From the NCBI GenBank assembly GCA_002104905.1, contig MCFE01000423.1, forward strand, positions 1 to 64,000: a DNA stretch of 64,000 nucleotides, in the 5' to 3' direction. Each line of letters opens with the position of its first letter. The stretch's first letter is position 1. The translations under genes were made by a program, and so were the position numbers. Under the pieces are notes generated by a model. The model was not told the DNA's origin. It worked only from the letters and a program-made list of their open reading frames with translations, and ran no database searches. Below, one piece after another: positions 11,357 to 22,174 of the stretch. Source of the DNA: Basidiobolus meristosporus CBS 931.73. Its lineage: Eukaryota; Basidiobolomycota; Basidiobolomycetes; Basidiobolales; Basidiobolaceae.

Positions 11357-12969
11357 TTATCCTAATAAGCTGTCTATGTTGGGGGTTGAAACAAATCGTT
11401 TGTGCACATTGCCCATGACGAATGCTTGCTTGTTTTCCGAGTCCACAGCGACGATATTTTGAAGGAAGCCACAGTCGGATCCCGGTGAAATCTAAAGGCG
11501 CATCTGGTTAGTACAGCATCAACAAACAACGAAAGAGTGTTTAGTCGTTACATCAAAGATGAGCTCTCCGATCTTGATTTGGGTTTTGCCCGATTTGTAC
11601 ACAAGGAGTTTGCCCATTAGCCCCTCGGGCTTGCCAGCATCCTCAAGTGAAGGAGCTGCTGCTGCTGTAGCCTCAGTCTCCCCCTCGGCAACTTCTTTTT
11701 TAACGACAACTTCGCCATTCTCGGCATCCACATCCGCAGGCTCTTGCTTGACCAGGGTCATGTCCACCTCCATCTCATTAGACTCCTGTTTGTCGCTTGC
11801 CACCTCAAAAGCCGGCAGCTGCGAAGGAAACTGGAAATAGAACAATCTCTCGTCACCAGCGTTCTGAGTGAAGAAGAATGAGAGAAGGTCCGCGCAATTC
11901 TATCCAATGTATATGCTCACCTCATTGGCGTTGCTGATGAGATCAAGCCCGGGTGATGATGAGCATCCATAGAGGGACTTGGAGTCGCTCATGGACGAGG
12001 CTTCCTCATCTACCTCAGTCTTTACTTGGTTCTCCTCGTTGGTCAAATCATGCTCCACCATCAGAGTATCGTCTCCCCTGGGCTCTTTCTTGACCTCCGA
12101 GGTATATGGGAGCATTACTGGAGTCCAGGCGTCCCCATTGGTAAAAAACTCTCCATCGTTGGCATCATCGTCGTAATTATCGGAAGCACTGAACATGTTC
12201 TCGGATGGGATGTTACTGTGTGCAGGCTCACGGCTACTGGACCCGGTAACCATGACCTCTTGGCCGCTGCCTCCTCTCTCGGCTCCTCTGGAACCTTGGG
12301 TCAACATCGTCGACGTTAGTGCAATACCATTTGAAAAACAACCAGCGACCATTTACCCCCCATAGCAGGTCCCATAGAAAACGGTCCAGACGCAACCGAC
12401 ACCAACTCCTCAGGTCCCTTGCCACGTCCTCTACCACGGCCTACAAGATTTCGAGTAGAACATCCATCAGCTACATGCGAAAAACTCTGTTGCCACAACT
12501 AGGATAATTACCACGACCCCCTCTGCCGCCACGACCTCTTCCTCGTCCGCGATTATTCCCTGTCTGCAATATGTTGAGTGAAAACACTACGAGAACTATT
12601 AACCAGAGCATCTTACAGCGTTAGAGGAGATAGCGTTGTCTAGAAGGGAGGGGGCGCTAGAAGTAAACACATGTGAATCCATTTGGATGTTATCGTTTGT
12701 GCGTTTGATCTCAATGTCTACCTCTCTTTCTTGTTGCGCTTTGTTGGGATCGTTGGGGTGAATCTCATCTAACGTTAGTCTGGCATTTAGTATGGCGATC
12801 ATGAATCCAGCAGCGGCAAACAAAGAGAGAATGCAAACCTTCTGAGTACCGCCTCGAGTGGTCCCTTTGGCCGCGCGAACGGGAGTTGAACGAGCTGGGG
12901 ATTTCACGTGCGCGTCAGTAAAGAATCCGAGAGCAAGAACGTCTCCGGGACATTACCTTGTTCCGACAT
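11357..12969 (-). CDS. RPC53: RNA polymerase III subunit RPC4 (RPC53 homologue)
   Basis: This subunit of RNA polymerase III helps initiation and termination on tRNA and 5S genes. The ATG is at 12967-12969, in a tiny first exon (MSEQ) before an intron. A short exon follows with RSTPVRAAKGTTRGG, then MRFTPTIPTKRNKKER, the conserved N-terminal motif. Next is a basic Gly/Arg region (RGRGRGGRGGRG), then GPFSMGPAMG and a long acidic stretch with sumoylation-like VKKEP and VKQEP sites. The C-terminal RPC4 domain (PF05132) has LFYFQFPSQLP, GKLLVYKSGKTQIKIGELIF, ISPGSDCGFLQNIVAVD and HKRFVSTPNIDSLLG before the stop at 11357-11359. At least six introns are needed. Some borders between 12540 and 12720 are uncertain. 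Confidence 0.9.
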
Positions 12970-13379
12970 GTCAGACAAAATATGGTATCTATGAGGAAAA
13001 CTGTGCTTAGGAGTTTTATACTGAAGTGAGGCTCTCTAGTAGTACTTCAGCAACTATCAAACGCTGGCTGGGCCATCATTGCACTTGCATTGTGCAGGAT
13101 TTTTTTCTTTTTCACAACAAAAATTTCCAATGAAATCCAAAGCATCTTACCAGCCTGATCAACTAGGATTGATTAACCATTGTGTGATATTATTGAAGGA
13201 TATATTACCGGTGAATCGATGGAGGGCATGGTGTGCGTGATATTGGATTTATTGGTCTTTACTTCATGGATGTTGAGTATTACAGTAAAAAATCAAGGAG
13301 AATTGCAGTGTGAAATGAACGTGAAAAGCACCTCGGCGTGCTGAACAGATCCCCCTTCTTCATATGCATACTGTCGGAT
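12970..13379. other. Spacer between NDUFS4 and RPC4 genes
   Basis: About 410 bp of AT-rich sequence without a supported reading frame. It holds the RPC4 promoter and the NDUFS4 3' UTR. Confidence 0.4.
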
Positions 13380-13947
13380 TTACTTGGTTTTGATCATTCT
13401 GAGTTTGTTTGGTGAGAATTTGAAGTTGTCGGCATATACTTTCTTGTTGAACTTGCGAGTTTTGGGCTCTTCGACAACATAGTTCCAACCTTGCTTCTCA
13501 GCGAAGCGGATAGCATCCTCCTTGTTGGGGAATCTCATGCGTAGGGCCTGTACAGGATCAGCACTGCTAGACCAACCCATCAATGGGTTTTCCCACTGGG
13601 AGCCAGTGTTGACAAGCTCGAAATCCAACTTCCAGGAACGGGTTTGTTGAAGACCAGATTGCATGGCGGTTTTGGCGGGCATGTAAATACGAACAGTACG
13701 CTCCTTCATTTCCTCTAAACAAACGAGCTTTCAGTATACGTGGTGAGGTTAGCAGCTAGCAAAACTATCGATGTTTACCAGGAGCTCCGGAAATGATGTC
13801 GGCGTGGATAATTTCGCCGGTCTCAGCGGTGGTGACCACCTCTTTGGAGGTGGAGTAAGTGGCACGAGACATAACTGGACCCATCAATCTGCCAACTGGC
13901 TGAGCGAATAGGCCAATACGAGATTTTACAAGTTGGATAGAAGCCAT
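13380..13947 (-). CDS. NDUFS4: NADH:ubiquinone oxidoreductase 18-kDa subunit (NDUFS4), mitochondrial
   Basis: An accessory subunit of the N-module of respiratory complex I. Two exons (13947-13779 and 13714-13380) join at GCTCCTG|GTAAAC and TTTAG|AGGAAATG, giving about 167 residues. The first about 35 residues (MASIQLVKSRIGLFAQPVGR) are basic and Ser-rich, typical of a mitochondrial presequence. The mature part carries the PF04800 motifs RTVRIYMPAKTAMQSG, WKLDFE, WENPLMGWSSSADPVQ, FPNKEDAIRFAEKQGW and the C-terminal ADNFKFSPNKLRMIKTK. Length and motif order are normal for the family. A functional complex I therefore exists in this fungus. Confidence 0.95.
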
Positions 13948-14206
13948 GTCGTTGTTGAATCAATACAGTCGGGGCAAGTTGGTTAAGGATAAATAGCGAT
14001 ATTTAGATAGGAAGAATATCGCCTGTACAAACTTCAGTCCCCCCTTTCTTCAAATTCCCGTATGTCCACTGGCTTTTTGGGTTGCGAAATTGAGTGGGGT
14101 GGATCATGGTCAACATGGGGTTCATCATGGCATTCCCCACAAAATATGGAAATTGGATTCAGACTGAATGCTGTATGCAACATTTAATCATGATTTTTAT
14201 TCGAGT

Positions 14207-14684
14207 TCACCAAACCTTGCATTCGTTCAACATATCTATCACTTGATCGAAGAGAAACCTATCTTCCGAGGGGTTCTGAAGTGCTAATCCCAAAATAACC
14301 GGCCTCGCTTCGGTAGGCCGCATGCGTGATATGCTGGTGGATATTTGGGAGGCATAGATCTGGTAAATGGGCTCGGTGTTGGCGCCGAGCAGATACTGAG
14401 TGTTGGCAACTGGTTCGGAAGATGTCTCTACCGAGCTGAATTCATTGGAAGGTGGCGAGGCAAGTGTCGTGTGAAGCTAAACAAGCGTTGTGCATTAGCG
14501 GGCTTTCCATTTGCACTCGGGCCAATAGATCAAGCTACTTTACCAAACTCCCAATCTTCCCAAATTGACTAACGATGACCAAGATTCTGTTTGAAAATCC
14601 CAGTGTCAGCATCTCTGTGAATACACCGTTGATGGTCCTAGCTGCTTGCTTGTACTGTATGGGGAATGCGGCTTTCTGGGACAT
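14207..14684 (-). CDS. Proteasome assembly chaperone 3 (PSMG3/PAC3)
   Basis: A small protein that pairs with PAC4 and helps build the proteasome alpha-ring. Exon 1 starts at the ATG at 14682-14684 and encodes FPIQYKQAARTINGVFTEML and FSNRILVIVSQFGKIGSL, the PAC3 signature (human has a matching FGKMGTL). The donor TTG|GTAAAG and acceptor TTTAG|CTTCAC keep the frame. Exon 2 ends RPVILGLALQNPSED and FDQVIDMLNECKVW, then TGA at 14207-14209, again as in PAC3. The total is about 140 residues, a normal size. It is head-to-head with the RNase H2B gene, with 252 bp between starts. Confidence 0.85.
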
Positions 14685-14936
14685 ATTGTAAAGTGTGGTG
14701 AAAGCTACAAGGCACGTTGGTAGCCAGGAAATCGTAGTACTATTTACACAAAATCGATCGCCATTGATATCAGCAAGTCCGACTAAACTAACCAAAATTT
14801 TACGTCGAAATGGGTTGGTTATGCATTTGGAATATCCGTCAACAACTACAGTCAACAATTATTTGTTTATTAAAAAAGAGAATTCACCTCTAGAAACACA
14901 CACTTACTCAGAGCTATCCTACACAGCACAACCAAA
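14685..14936. promoter_or_regulatory. Divergent promoter, PSMG3 / RNase H2B
   Basis: 252 bp separate the two start codons. Both genes must be driven from here or from overlapping first exons. No specific site was identified. Confidence 0.5.
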
Positions 14937-16314
14937 TGCCTCATTCTGCTCCGTCCCAATGGGTCTGTCTTGCGAATGCCCCAGGTATATAAGAACATGA
15001 TATCAGCCATAGCTACACATCCTAACGAATGTTATTCCTCACAAAAGACAAATTAGAATGCGACCCAGTCCTGATTCAACTTGAGCATCCAAAGACAGGT
15101 AGTTCTGTTAGCAATGCTCTTGCATGTCACTTGTTAATAACAAAGGAGCTTTAGGAAAGCCAGCTCGTTATCTACTACAGAATGGAAAAGTATGCGAAGT
15201 TCAAAAAATTGATTCCGAAGGAACACATTCTTGGTTCATTGACAACACTGTACAGCAAGGTATTCCACCCAGTTCGTTCAACGTGCGTTTTAGTTTCTAA
15301 CTCTGCGGTCGGGTCAGACGGCTCGTTGTTCTTTTTCACCCCAGTAGATCCGCTTTTTTTACTTATTCCGATCTTGGAGGCTGCACGGGAAGAGGCAAGG
15401 GCGTCATCGTTTATTTGTTGATCTCGAATAGTGGCTGACTTGAATTGTTGTCAGTAGAAGAGCGGCTCTGAAGGTGTGTTTCGGCAGTTAGATGATGTAT
15501 TAGGCGAAACATCCTATAGACACATTGCCGAATTGCCGGGGATCATGGAGCAATTGAAGAATATATGCGACTATAAAGGTAACGGGAACACCGCAAGCTT
15601 CTACTCAAATCCCCGCCATCGAATACTCAGCCCACTTTGGTTGCAGTCATCATAGATACGGTGCAGGTATACCGACTGAACAACGAGAAAGTTCTAGCGT
15701 GGCTGAAACGCAAGGTAAGCTCCAGGCTTCTGCACGACAGCCACGTACCAATTCTGTTTACTCCAGGTCGAAATGATTCTCGATCATTTCAGTAGTCTAC
15801 CGGGTCTGAGCCAACAAATACTCTTCTTAGACTCAGAGACTCTAACTGAAGAACAAAGACAAAGTAGGCTCTACGAGTAGCAGTTTACCCTTCTTTTGCT
15901 TATTCTCTTGATTCTCGGTAGTTCTTAAACGACGAGTCATCGTACAAACCCTAAGCGATTACCTGAATGCAGCCTGGCAAGACAGATTGATGAGCGCCTA
16001 TAAGTAAGGCCGTTGAAACACTGCCATGAGTGACCCTGCACTAACGAGCCTAGCTTTGAGGAGATAGCCAAAATCGAAAATGCCGCTAGCATGAGTGCAG
16101 TGGACTCTCCCGCCGATTACATCAAAAGAGCCACTCCTAAGGAGGTGGTTGAGACCAAGGTAACTTGGTCGCAGTAAATCATGGTGACCCACGCTAACCC
16201 TAACGGTATACTCTCGTGTAGAAACCCAAGCTCACTCAGACCCAGAAAAAGTTGGCCAAGGTGAACACCAAAGGGATGAAAACCATGGACTCCTACTTCA
16301 AGAAAAAGCCCTAA
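14937..16314 (+). CDS. Ribonuclease H2 subunit B
   Basis: A non-catalytic subunit of the heterotrimer that removes ribonucleotides from DNA. The proposed start at 14937 (MPHSAPSQWVCLANAP) is joined by a short intron to KLECDPVLIQLEHPKTG. Next come KPARYLLQNGKVCEVQKID, HSWFIDNTVQQ and DGSLFFFTPVDPLFLLIPIL, the conserved RNase H2B core. Later exons give FRQLDDVL, YRLNNEKVLAWLKRK, VEMILDHFSSLPGL and LSDYLNAAWQDRLM. The C-terminus, KGMKTMDSYFKKKP, is a PCNA-interacting (PIP-box-like) motif, as in human RNASEH2B. About eight exons. The border near 15410-15470 could not be fixed with a canonical GT donor and may use a GC donor or an unseen micro-exon. Confidence 0.88.
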
Positions 16315-16572
16315 GCTACCATTCCTCACCCAAGCTGTAGCCTAGAAAGGTCTACAGCCAACTGCGCCAACATTAGATTCAGGCCTTTCAAAGAGGCGCA
16401 TTAAAAGCAACTAGAGAGTGTGTGCTATCGATTCCTGATAATATGCCTCATCATGATATTGGAAACCCAGTAACCATATTAGGGTTAGTTGAATACGATT
16501 ATTTTGAGTTGTGCTAAATGCCAAGATTGCCGTAGTTATTTAAGAATCGGATCGCCCGTTAACGATTGGTAT

Positions 16573-17258
16573 TTATTTGGCGGAGTTTTGAAATTGGCAC
16601 TTTTTGCAGCGACGCAATTCGGCATCATCGGCGTATTTCTCGATAACGGGTTTCAGCTGGGTCCCAAGATCAGTGCAATGGAAACCTTCTTCGTAAACAA
16701 CCTCTAAGCAATTATCGCAGTACCACCGCAGACGATCTAAATAACACTAAGTAGCTGGCGAAGAACGCTCAAGGGCAAAAATACTGACCAATTTGGTGTG
16801 GCTGTCTTTGGCTTTCAATGACCACCCCAATGGTGTCCGCAAATCGAATGGGGTTGTGCGGGACGTTCGCTACAGTCACAAATCAAACATTAGGTGGGTT
16901 TCAGGTGGTTGTGAGGAGACGTTAGCTACCGGGTAATATGAAAAATTCTCCCTCATGAATGGTGATATCCTCAATCTTCCCCTCCCTCATGACCTTGAGC
17001 AGCATGTCTCCTCTATATTGGTAAAACCACTCCTAACGAAAGAAATGTTCAGCCGCTGGGGTCAGAAAGGCTTTGTGAGTAAGTGGGGAATACCTCGGTT
17101 TCGTTAATGTGAAAGTCGGTCCGCTTGTTTGGCCCGCCAACAGCCATAACAATGAAATTACCCTTGTGGACCAGGTAGTTGTTGACAGGAGGCTGGAGCT
17201 TGTCCTTGTGCTCCTCAATCCAGGCACGAAAGTTAATGGGTGGCAGTATGGAAGGCAT
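16573..17258 (-). CDS. BNA1: 3-hydroxyanthranilate 3,4-dioxygenase (kynurenine pathway)
   Basis: A cytosolic iron cupin that opens the ring of 3-hydroxyanthranilate, leading to quinolinate and NAD. The start at 17256-17258 gives [19 protein letters not shown] and [19 protein letters not shown]. An intron removed at ACCGAG|GTATTC joins it to [26 protein letters not shown] supplies His and Glu iron ligands. Following exons give [11 protein letters not shown], then [15 protein letters not shown] with the second ligand His. The last exon has [10 protein letters not shown] and LRRCKKCQF, the two CxxC pairs of the rubredoxin-like second metal site seen in bacterial and fungal enzymes. The stop is at 16573-16575. 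It is divergent from ALB1 and convergent with RNase H2B. Confidence 0.93.
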
Positions 17259-17533
17259 GGCTCTCTAAGGTACGCTTTGGAGCCCACCAGCCCTTTATTA
17301 ACCGACCATGTGTGCTGTGCTCATGATTGATTCAGGAGATAATATCGACCACAATCTTATCAGATATCATTCCGGAACCAGCGCTTGATCACTCTACCCT
17401 CGAAACCATCCACCATTTCAGCCCACCTTTTTTTCCTTTTTTTTTCTTGGAACTCATTTTGACTCCAGATGAATTTAATGAAGGCGAATTTTCGCTCGGT
17501 TCGAATCCCCTGCTTCCCCAGTCCACCTTCGAC
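17259..17533. promoter_or_regulatory. Divergent promoter, BNA1 / ALB1
   Basis: 275 bp between the two start codons, with a T-rich run (about 17428-17447). A frame open from 17327 continues into ALB1 but its translation is not conserved, so it was not used as the start. Confidence 0.45.
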
Positions 17534-17983
17534 ATGAAACACAACCACAACAATCCCAACAAAAACCTGCTGAAGCTTCGTCGCCAACGCAAGCAGCACC
17601 ACAAATCCAACCTTCGCGGGGTAGGAAAGTCGGACGGGGCCATCATTCGTAGCGCCATCCCCTCGAAGAAGAAGATCAAGCACCTCCAGAAGGCCATCAA
17701 ATTTGTAAGTCCCACCCGTACCTTTATGTGTAGAGAAAGTCCATGGACTTACCTTGACCCCGTGTCTTTCAGGAGCAAGCCCGTCTGGTTGAGAAAGGCT
17801 TGGCCGTAGCTGAGGAGGAGATGAATGGTACTTGGATGTTTGACTCGCAACACGATCCTCCGTGACGAAGCTAATCATGTTTCCCCTTTAGATGTTGAAG
17901 AGCCAGTTGTTGACGAGAAGCAAGAGCTCGTTGAGGCCAGCAAGAGTGGACCTGGAACCACCTTGGGCGCCCCCAGCCAGTAA
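17534..17983 (+). CDS. ALB1: Alb1-like 60S ribosome biogenesis factor
   Basis: A nuclear shuttling partner of Arx1 on pre-60S particles. Three exons; the start chosen at 17534 (MKHNHNNPNKNLLKLRRQRK) gives a very basic protein of about 105 residues. The central part KSDGAIIRSAIPSKKKIKHL continues as QKAIKFEQARLVEKGLAVAE across the first intron (donor at about 17705). The C-terminus GPGTTLGAPSQ matches the GTTLGGP end of yeast Alb1 (PF09135). The gene is shorter than the yeast protein but keeps both conserved blocks. The stop is at 17981-17983. Confidence 0.8.
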
Positions 17984-18187
17984 TCCCGCCGCCACCCCAT
18001 GCTGGACCCAACTCACTCCCACTTCTGTAATCTATGTTAGCCTCTTTACTTCAGACTCGTGACACGAGCGACCGCTGCTTAATCCCAACGAACAAATAAA
18101 TAGAATTCATGATGGATGTATTTTTACTAGATGTGGGTGGCATACATTATATTACGGTTTATACATACGGCTCACAGGGACGGCTGC

Positions 18188-18862
18188 CTAGTAAACGTTC
18201 CCGCCACCCAGCAGAAGGACGATGAGGTGGGTTAGTCCCAAGGTGTACACGAAATCTCGAGAGAGCGATGGTGCGGCGCCGATCGGGGAGGCGATCGGCT
18301 GAGTGGTGGGGAAAATGGCCGTGGGCATGCCAGTGGCAGGCTTCGGTGGGTTAGGGGAAACTGGGGCTTGGGTGGGCACAGTCGACCGTGAAGGCCCGGG
18401 ATCGTTGTAAGTTAGGTTGACGGTGGTCGCCCCAACCAAATAATAGGTGCCATTGTAGTTTCCGCCGAGGTAAATGTCCATCATGGGCTGCTGGAGCGTA
18501 GAGGTGCAGGCTGGACATGGCCCTACGGTTGTGATCAATGAGCCATTCACCGTCGTCACTGCCTGGGGAGAAAAAGGAGTGTACGGGCCGCCGTCGCATG
18601 GGGCATAGCCGAAATATAGGCCTTTCAATCCAGGGACATCAAGGAATCCGTTGGCGTAGGTGGCACAATCGGGGTCGCTGCCGAAGTCCCAGGAAATAGT
18701 GAAGGGTTGGGCATGGGGAAGGGAGGTCCCAGTGGCCGGCTTCATACATCGGCTTAGGTCGGAATTGAACCCAGGGAGGAACTGCGCCGAAGCTTTGCAT
18801 GCGGCCTGGACATTGGTAGCGAGGCAAAGTCCAAGAAGGAGAGTTGATACGCTTTTCAACAT
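18188..18862 (-). CDS. Secreted GPI-anchored cell-surface protein
   Basis: A single exon of 224 residues, with the start chosen at 18862 because a clean signal peptide follows (MLKSVSTLLLGLCLATNVQA). The mature region has six cysteines (for example SRCMKPATG, DPDCATY, APCDGG, GPCPACTS) and N-glycosylation sequons (NGS, NGT, NLT). It then has a Pro/Thr/Ser-rich stretch (residues ~160-195) and a hydrophobic C-terminal tail (LGLTHLIVLLLGG) typical of a GPI signal. The globular domain is not one I can name. The longer reading frame starting at 18919 would place residues before the signal peptide and was rejected. Confidence 0.7.
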   Translation of the reverse strand: MLKSVSTLLLGLCLATNVQAACKASAQFLPGFNSDLSRCMKPATGTSLPHAQPFTISWDFGSDPDCATYANGFLDVPGLKGLYFGYAPCDGGPYTPFSPQAVTTVNGSLITTVGPCPACTSTLQQPMMDIYLGGNYNGTYYLVGATTVNLTYNDPGPSRSTVPTQAPVSPNPPKPATGMPTAIFPTTQPIASPIGAAPSLSRDFVYTLGLTHLIVLLLGGGNVY

Positions 18863-20888
18863 GGACGAGACAGAATGAAACCACGGGCGAGTGAATGGGG
18901 GCGAAATGGCTTTATACACATAGGATCAGCAAGCTTGCTTCCTGGCTCCGTCCGAGTCTATTGGTTGAGCACTGGCTCAAGCCTGTTCTTTTACAATGCC
19001 AACCAGCAGCATACAGGTTACGGTTCATTCGACCATTGGATTGGGTGATGAATTACTTTCCATCTTGCACCTTGCACCTTGCACCTTGCACCATGTACCT
19101 CAGCCAAGCTGATCCAACTTGGTTTCATGAAGGATCAAATGACTTCCCTTCCCTCTTGTTACATGGCTCAGGGGCCAACATGGATTATGGAATTTAATGG
19201 CCTAATTCCCAGCTCGGATTCCGCTAAGCACCATTCGTGCGGATTCCACCAACCACCAGTTGTCTACGTATGGCTAATATGACACCGCATGAGCCGAGGT
19301 TTGGATGCTGATGAAATTTAAGCTATGGGCGGCGCTCACCCCCAATTCATTCCTTCGTTTTGGCCGCACACGACGCATATCTCCCGTTTTGGATGACTCG
19401 GTCGAGATCTGTGCGGTGTTGTTTCTGTCGCACCGCATCATTAGCAAACAAGCTGCCACGTCCCGGGGCGTGGGGGTAAGTGTCGCCCTTTCAATCCCGC
19501 TGCTGAAAGCACCTTCACTCAAGACGAAGCACCCAGTTCTCTCCGTCAGCTTCTCTTGGGGATGACGGCGGAGTCGGAGGATGGGGTTGTGGAATAGGAA
19601 GTATCGGGGCCATCAACGTGGCTTTCTCCGTAGTGCAGCTGCCGTTTGGCTCCCAGCAAGCGATGCTTGGATCTTCCCGAACTGAGTATCCCCCGTCCCT
19701 TACCTTGCTCGAATTCCCTTGGTGAGTTGGAGGGAGCGATGTCCCCGGCTTCTCCTCACCTGCTCGGGTAGAGATACACCAGGTGAGACTTGGTGGCTCC
19801 TTTAGAATATCCAATCACTATAGCTCCACTAGCCAGTTTGTTCAGGAGTGGTGGGAGGACGACAGGTGAGCTCATCTTCCGCAGCTCATGGTTCCATGCC
19901 ACACCCCTACTCTCCTGATATAAAGTGTATAAATGCCGAGCGTTGGTGACTGCTGTAAAGGCACTTGTGGGGTGACCACATTCGGCCGGTCGCATCCATA
20001 CCTTTCGTTTTCTTAAGCCCTGGCCCGCATGGTTACCTGGTGGATTGTTGAACACTCCATACCAGGCCATTCCAAGTATACGAGACACGTGGAGCTGGAA
20101 ACCTGTCCCACTCACGGTCGTTCAATAAATCGGATGCAACCAATCCCTCCGCATTCGGCCATTCCCTCTCGCCTCCAAAAGATCCTTCACCAAGCCACCA
20201 GCGTCCACACCTTGACAGCCTCCTGTACCCGATACCACTCCCACCGGTGGTGACCAGAGGGTTCGCATCGGCGTGGATCCATCTCATCACCCCTAGAACC
20301 GTACGTGCTGGTAATGGGACGTGTTTGTACAGGACTACCCAAGAATGCCCGGTTCCATGCGTCACGTCTACAGTTAGTTCCTGGTTCAGCGTTCGGCATT
20401 CCAGGATTCTCGGATGAGGCTACCAGCATTGCTTGCATGGATGATTGATAGGCTGTTGATCCCCTATCCCGAAGTCGATGCCAAGGTGCAGAATGCCCGG
20501 GAAGATCGCATCGAAGAAAGAGCAATCTAGGCCCGGAACAGGTCGGTCCCACCATCAGCTCATGCTGATGGTAGCATCGGTGCGTAACCAAGATGCCTTC
20601 ACACCCTTTCGTTCACCAATGACGTCGTCACGTTTGGAAGTGCTTGGTTCGTGTGGCGGAGAATTCGTTCAACTGGGTTAGTGCAATATTCCATTGTTCT
20701 CGTTTTCCGCGTGTTCATGCCAAGGGGAATTTGATCAACAGGGGGATGGTTTGGTGGAGGCATCCTTTAGGATCAAGTAACGCCAATCATAACAGCTACT
20801 CACCACTCCAAGCTATTGGTGTTACCAATAACATGTTGAGATGGTTCTCATGGATAATGCATTGCAGCGTAGCCTACCATACTACAGT
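18863..20888. other. Region without a recognised gene
   Basis: About 2 kb of moderate GC. Several open frames exist on the minus strand (19515-20591), but none has a start, intron pattern or motif I can defend. A short minus-strand stretch near 19760-19830 (VIGYSKGATKSHLVYLYP) faintly recalls a Copia pol region. It contains a heptamer microsatellite (CTTGCAC, four units, 19064-19092). The promoter of the GPI-protein gene lies at the left edge. Confidence 0.4.
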
Positions 20889-21495
20889 GTATCCACCTAC
20901 CTACCCTAAGCTGACATCAACTTTGTGTCAAGGCTATGTGTTGGTTGAAAATTCTCTAATATTGGAAATCATCAAGAAGTTCAAGCATATATGAAGAAGA
21001 CCCTGACCTTTGCAAACACTCTCTTTGGATGAGCATTCCCATCCCCATTCTTATTGCAATACTCTCACAAAAGTGTACACACTCTACTTCCATGTGTCAA
21101 GGCTCCTCCAGCCATGTTCTGGTCATTCTTCATGATTCCTTAGCAGTTGTTCCTGGTTGGGGTTTACTTGATACATTTTCACTAAAATTCTGGGTACCCA
21201 CAAAATGAAAGCCTGCAGAGTGGCTCAAATGCCTACAACTGCACATAAATCTATAGAATATGACAAATCTTGTGTTACTGAATATTCACAAAATATCATG
21301 TAGCAGAACATGAGAATAGATAAATGTCAAACAGCAAGCTTGAACACATGCTCTGGACTCTAAGCTATTTATATGTTGCTATGCAAAGACATGTAAAGTA
21401 TAAATATACTTTTACATTCAATAAATCATTAAGCAAAACCACATAATCTACTTGTCCTCCCAATCACTTCCAATATCTCCAAGACACTTACAACA

Positions 21496-21507
21496 GGTTA
21501 TGAGCCC
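21496..21507 (+). other. Copia primer-binding site, complementary to initiator tRNA-Met anticodon arm
   Basis: GGTTATGAGCCC directly follows the LTR end. Its reverse complement, GGGCTCATAACC, is the anticodon stem-loop of eukaryotic initiator tRNA-Met. This is the half-tRNA priming known for Drosophila copia and yeast Ty5. A decayed version (GGTCATGGGCTCC) follows the LTR ending at 32157. Confidence 0.8.
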
Positions 21508-21526
21508 TGATCTGTCACTCTCTGCA

Positions 21527-22174
21527 ATGCCTACTACTGCTACCACTGAAATTTTTCCCTCTGCTGAAAAGTTGGACAGATCTAACTACCAAGTGTGGAA
21601 AGTGAAGATGAAGATGCTGCTACAAGAAAGAGGCCTTTGGGATATTGTCATTGGTGAAGAATGCCCTCCTAAACACATGGGAGAGGAAGCCTTAAAGTAC
21701 CAGGAGAAAGAACAAAGTGCCTTTAATTGCATTTGCCTTAATGTTAAAGACAATCTGCTAATTCAATGCTCAAGAGCAAAAACAGCAAAGAATGCCTGGA
21801 AGGCATTAGAAGACACCTACCAGTCATGTTCAGCTGCTAAGAAAATGTATCTGAGACAGATATTCTTTACTACAAAGATGCAGCTAGAAGAAGAAATGAA
21901 AAATCTAATCAACAGAATTACCCTGTTAGTTGATAAGATGGAATCTCTCTGCACACCAACTACTGATGAAGATGTGATAGTTACATTCCTAAATACCCTG
22001 ACAGTTGGGTTTCATGGCCATGTTTTGGCCCTTGAGTCTGGAACTGAAGATCTGACCTCAAATTACATATACAGAAGGCTCCTGGATGAAGAATTAAGAA
22101 AATCAAGAACCAATCAAAAGGAAGAAGAAAATGCTTTAATGGCCAATGGACAGCCAACGAAGGTGGTGCTCTAG
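21527..22174 (+). CDS. Copia Gag polyprotein fragment (UBN2/DUF4219-type)
   Basis: An open frame of 215 residues from the ATG at 21527. NYQVWKVKMKMLLQERGLWD near the N-terminus is the DUF4219 motif. The helical UBN2-type region follows (AWKALEDTYQSCSAAKKMYL, INRITLLVDKMESL, FLNTLTVGF). This is the capsid part of Copia Gag. The zinc knuckle and protease lie behind a stop and frame changes, so no complete polyprotein can be made. The frame stayed open despite strong CpG loss around it. An upstream ATG at 21500, inside the primer site, is possible. Confidence 0.85.
   Translation: MPTTATTEIFPSAEKLDRSNYQVWKVKMKMLLQERGLWDIVIGEECPPKHMGEEALKYQEKEQSAFNCICLNVKDNLLIQCSRAKTAKNAWKALEDTYQSCSAAKKMYLRQIFFTTKMQLEEEMKNLINRITLLVDKMESLCTPTTDEDVIVTFLNTLTVGFHGHVLALESGTEDLTSNYIYRRLLDEELRKSRTNQKEEENALMANGQPTKVVL

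Noticed and set aside
12599-12907. 102-residue continuous frame at the RPC4 start
   Set aside because: It reads through two introns; the spliced frame (RSTPVRAAKG, then MRFTPTIPTKRNKKER) matches the family.
17327-17533. Longer N-terminus for ALB1 from 17327
   Set aside because: The extra residues are hydrophobic and acidic without conservation, and the known family starts with the basic region; the ATG at 17534 fits better.
18863-18919. Longer start for the GPI-anchored protein
   Set aside because: It would place 19 residues before a clean signal peptide.
19515-20591. Minus-strand frames with a faint Copia-like stretch (VIGYSKGATKSHLVYLYP)
   Set aside because: One short similarity, no neighbouring integrase or RT motif, frames not joinable; too weak to annotate as an element.
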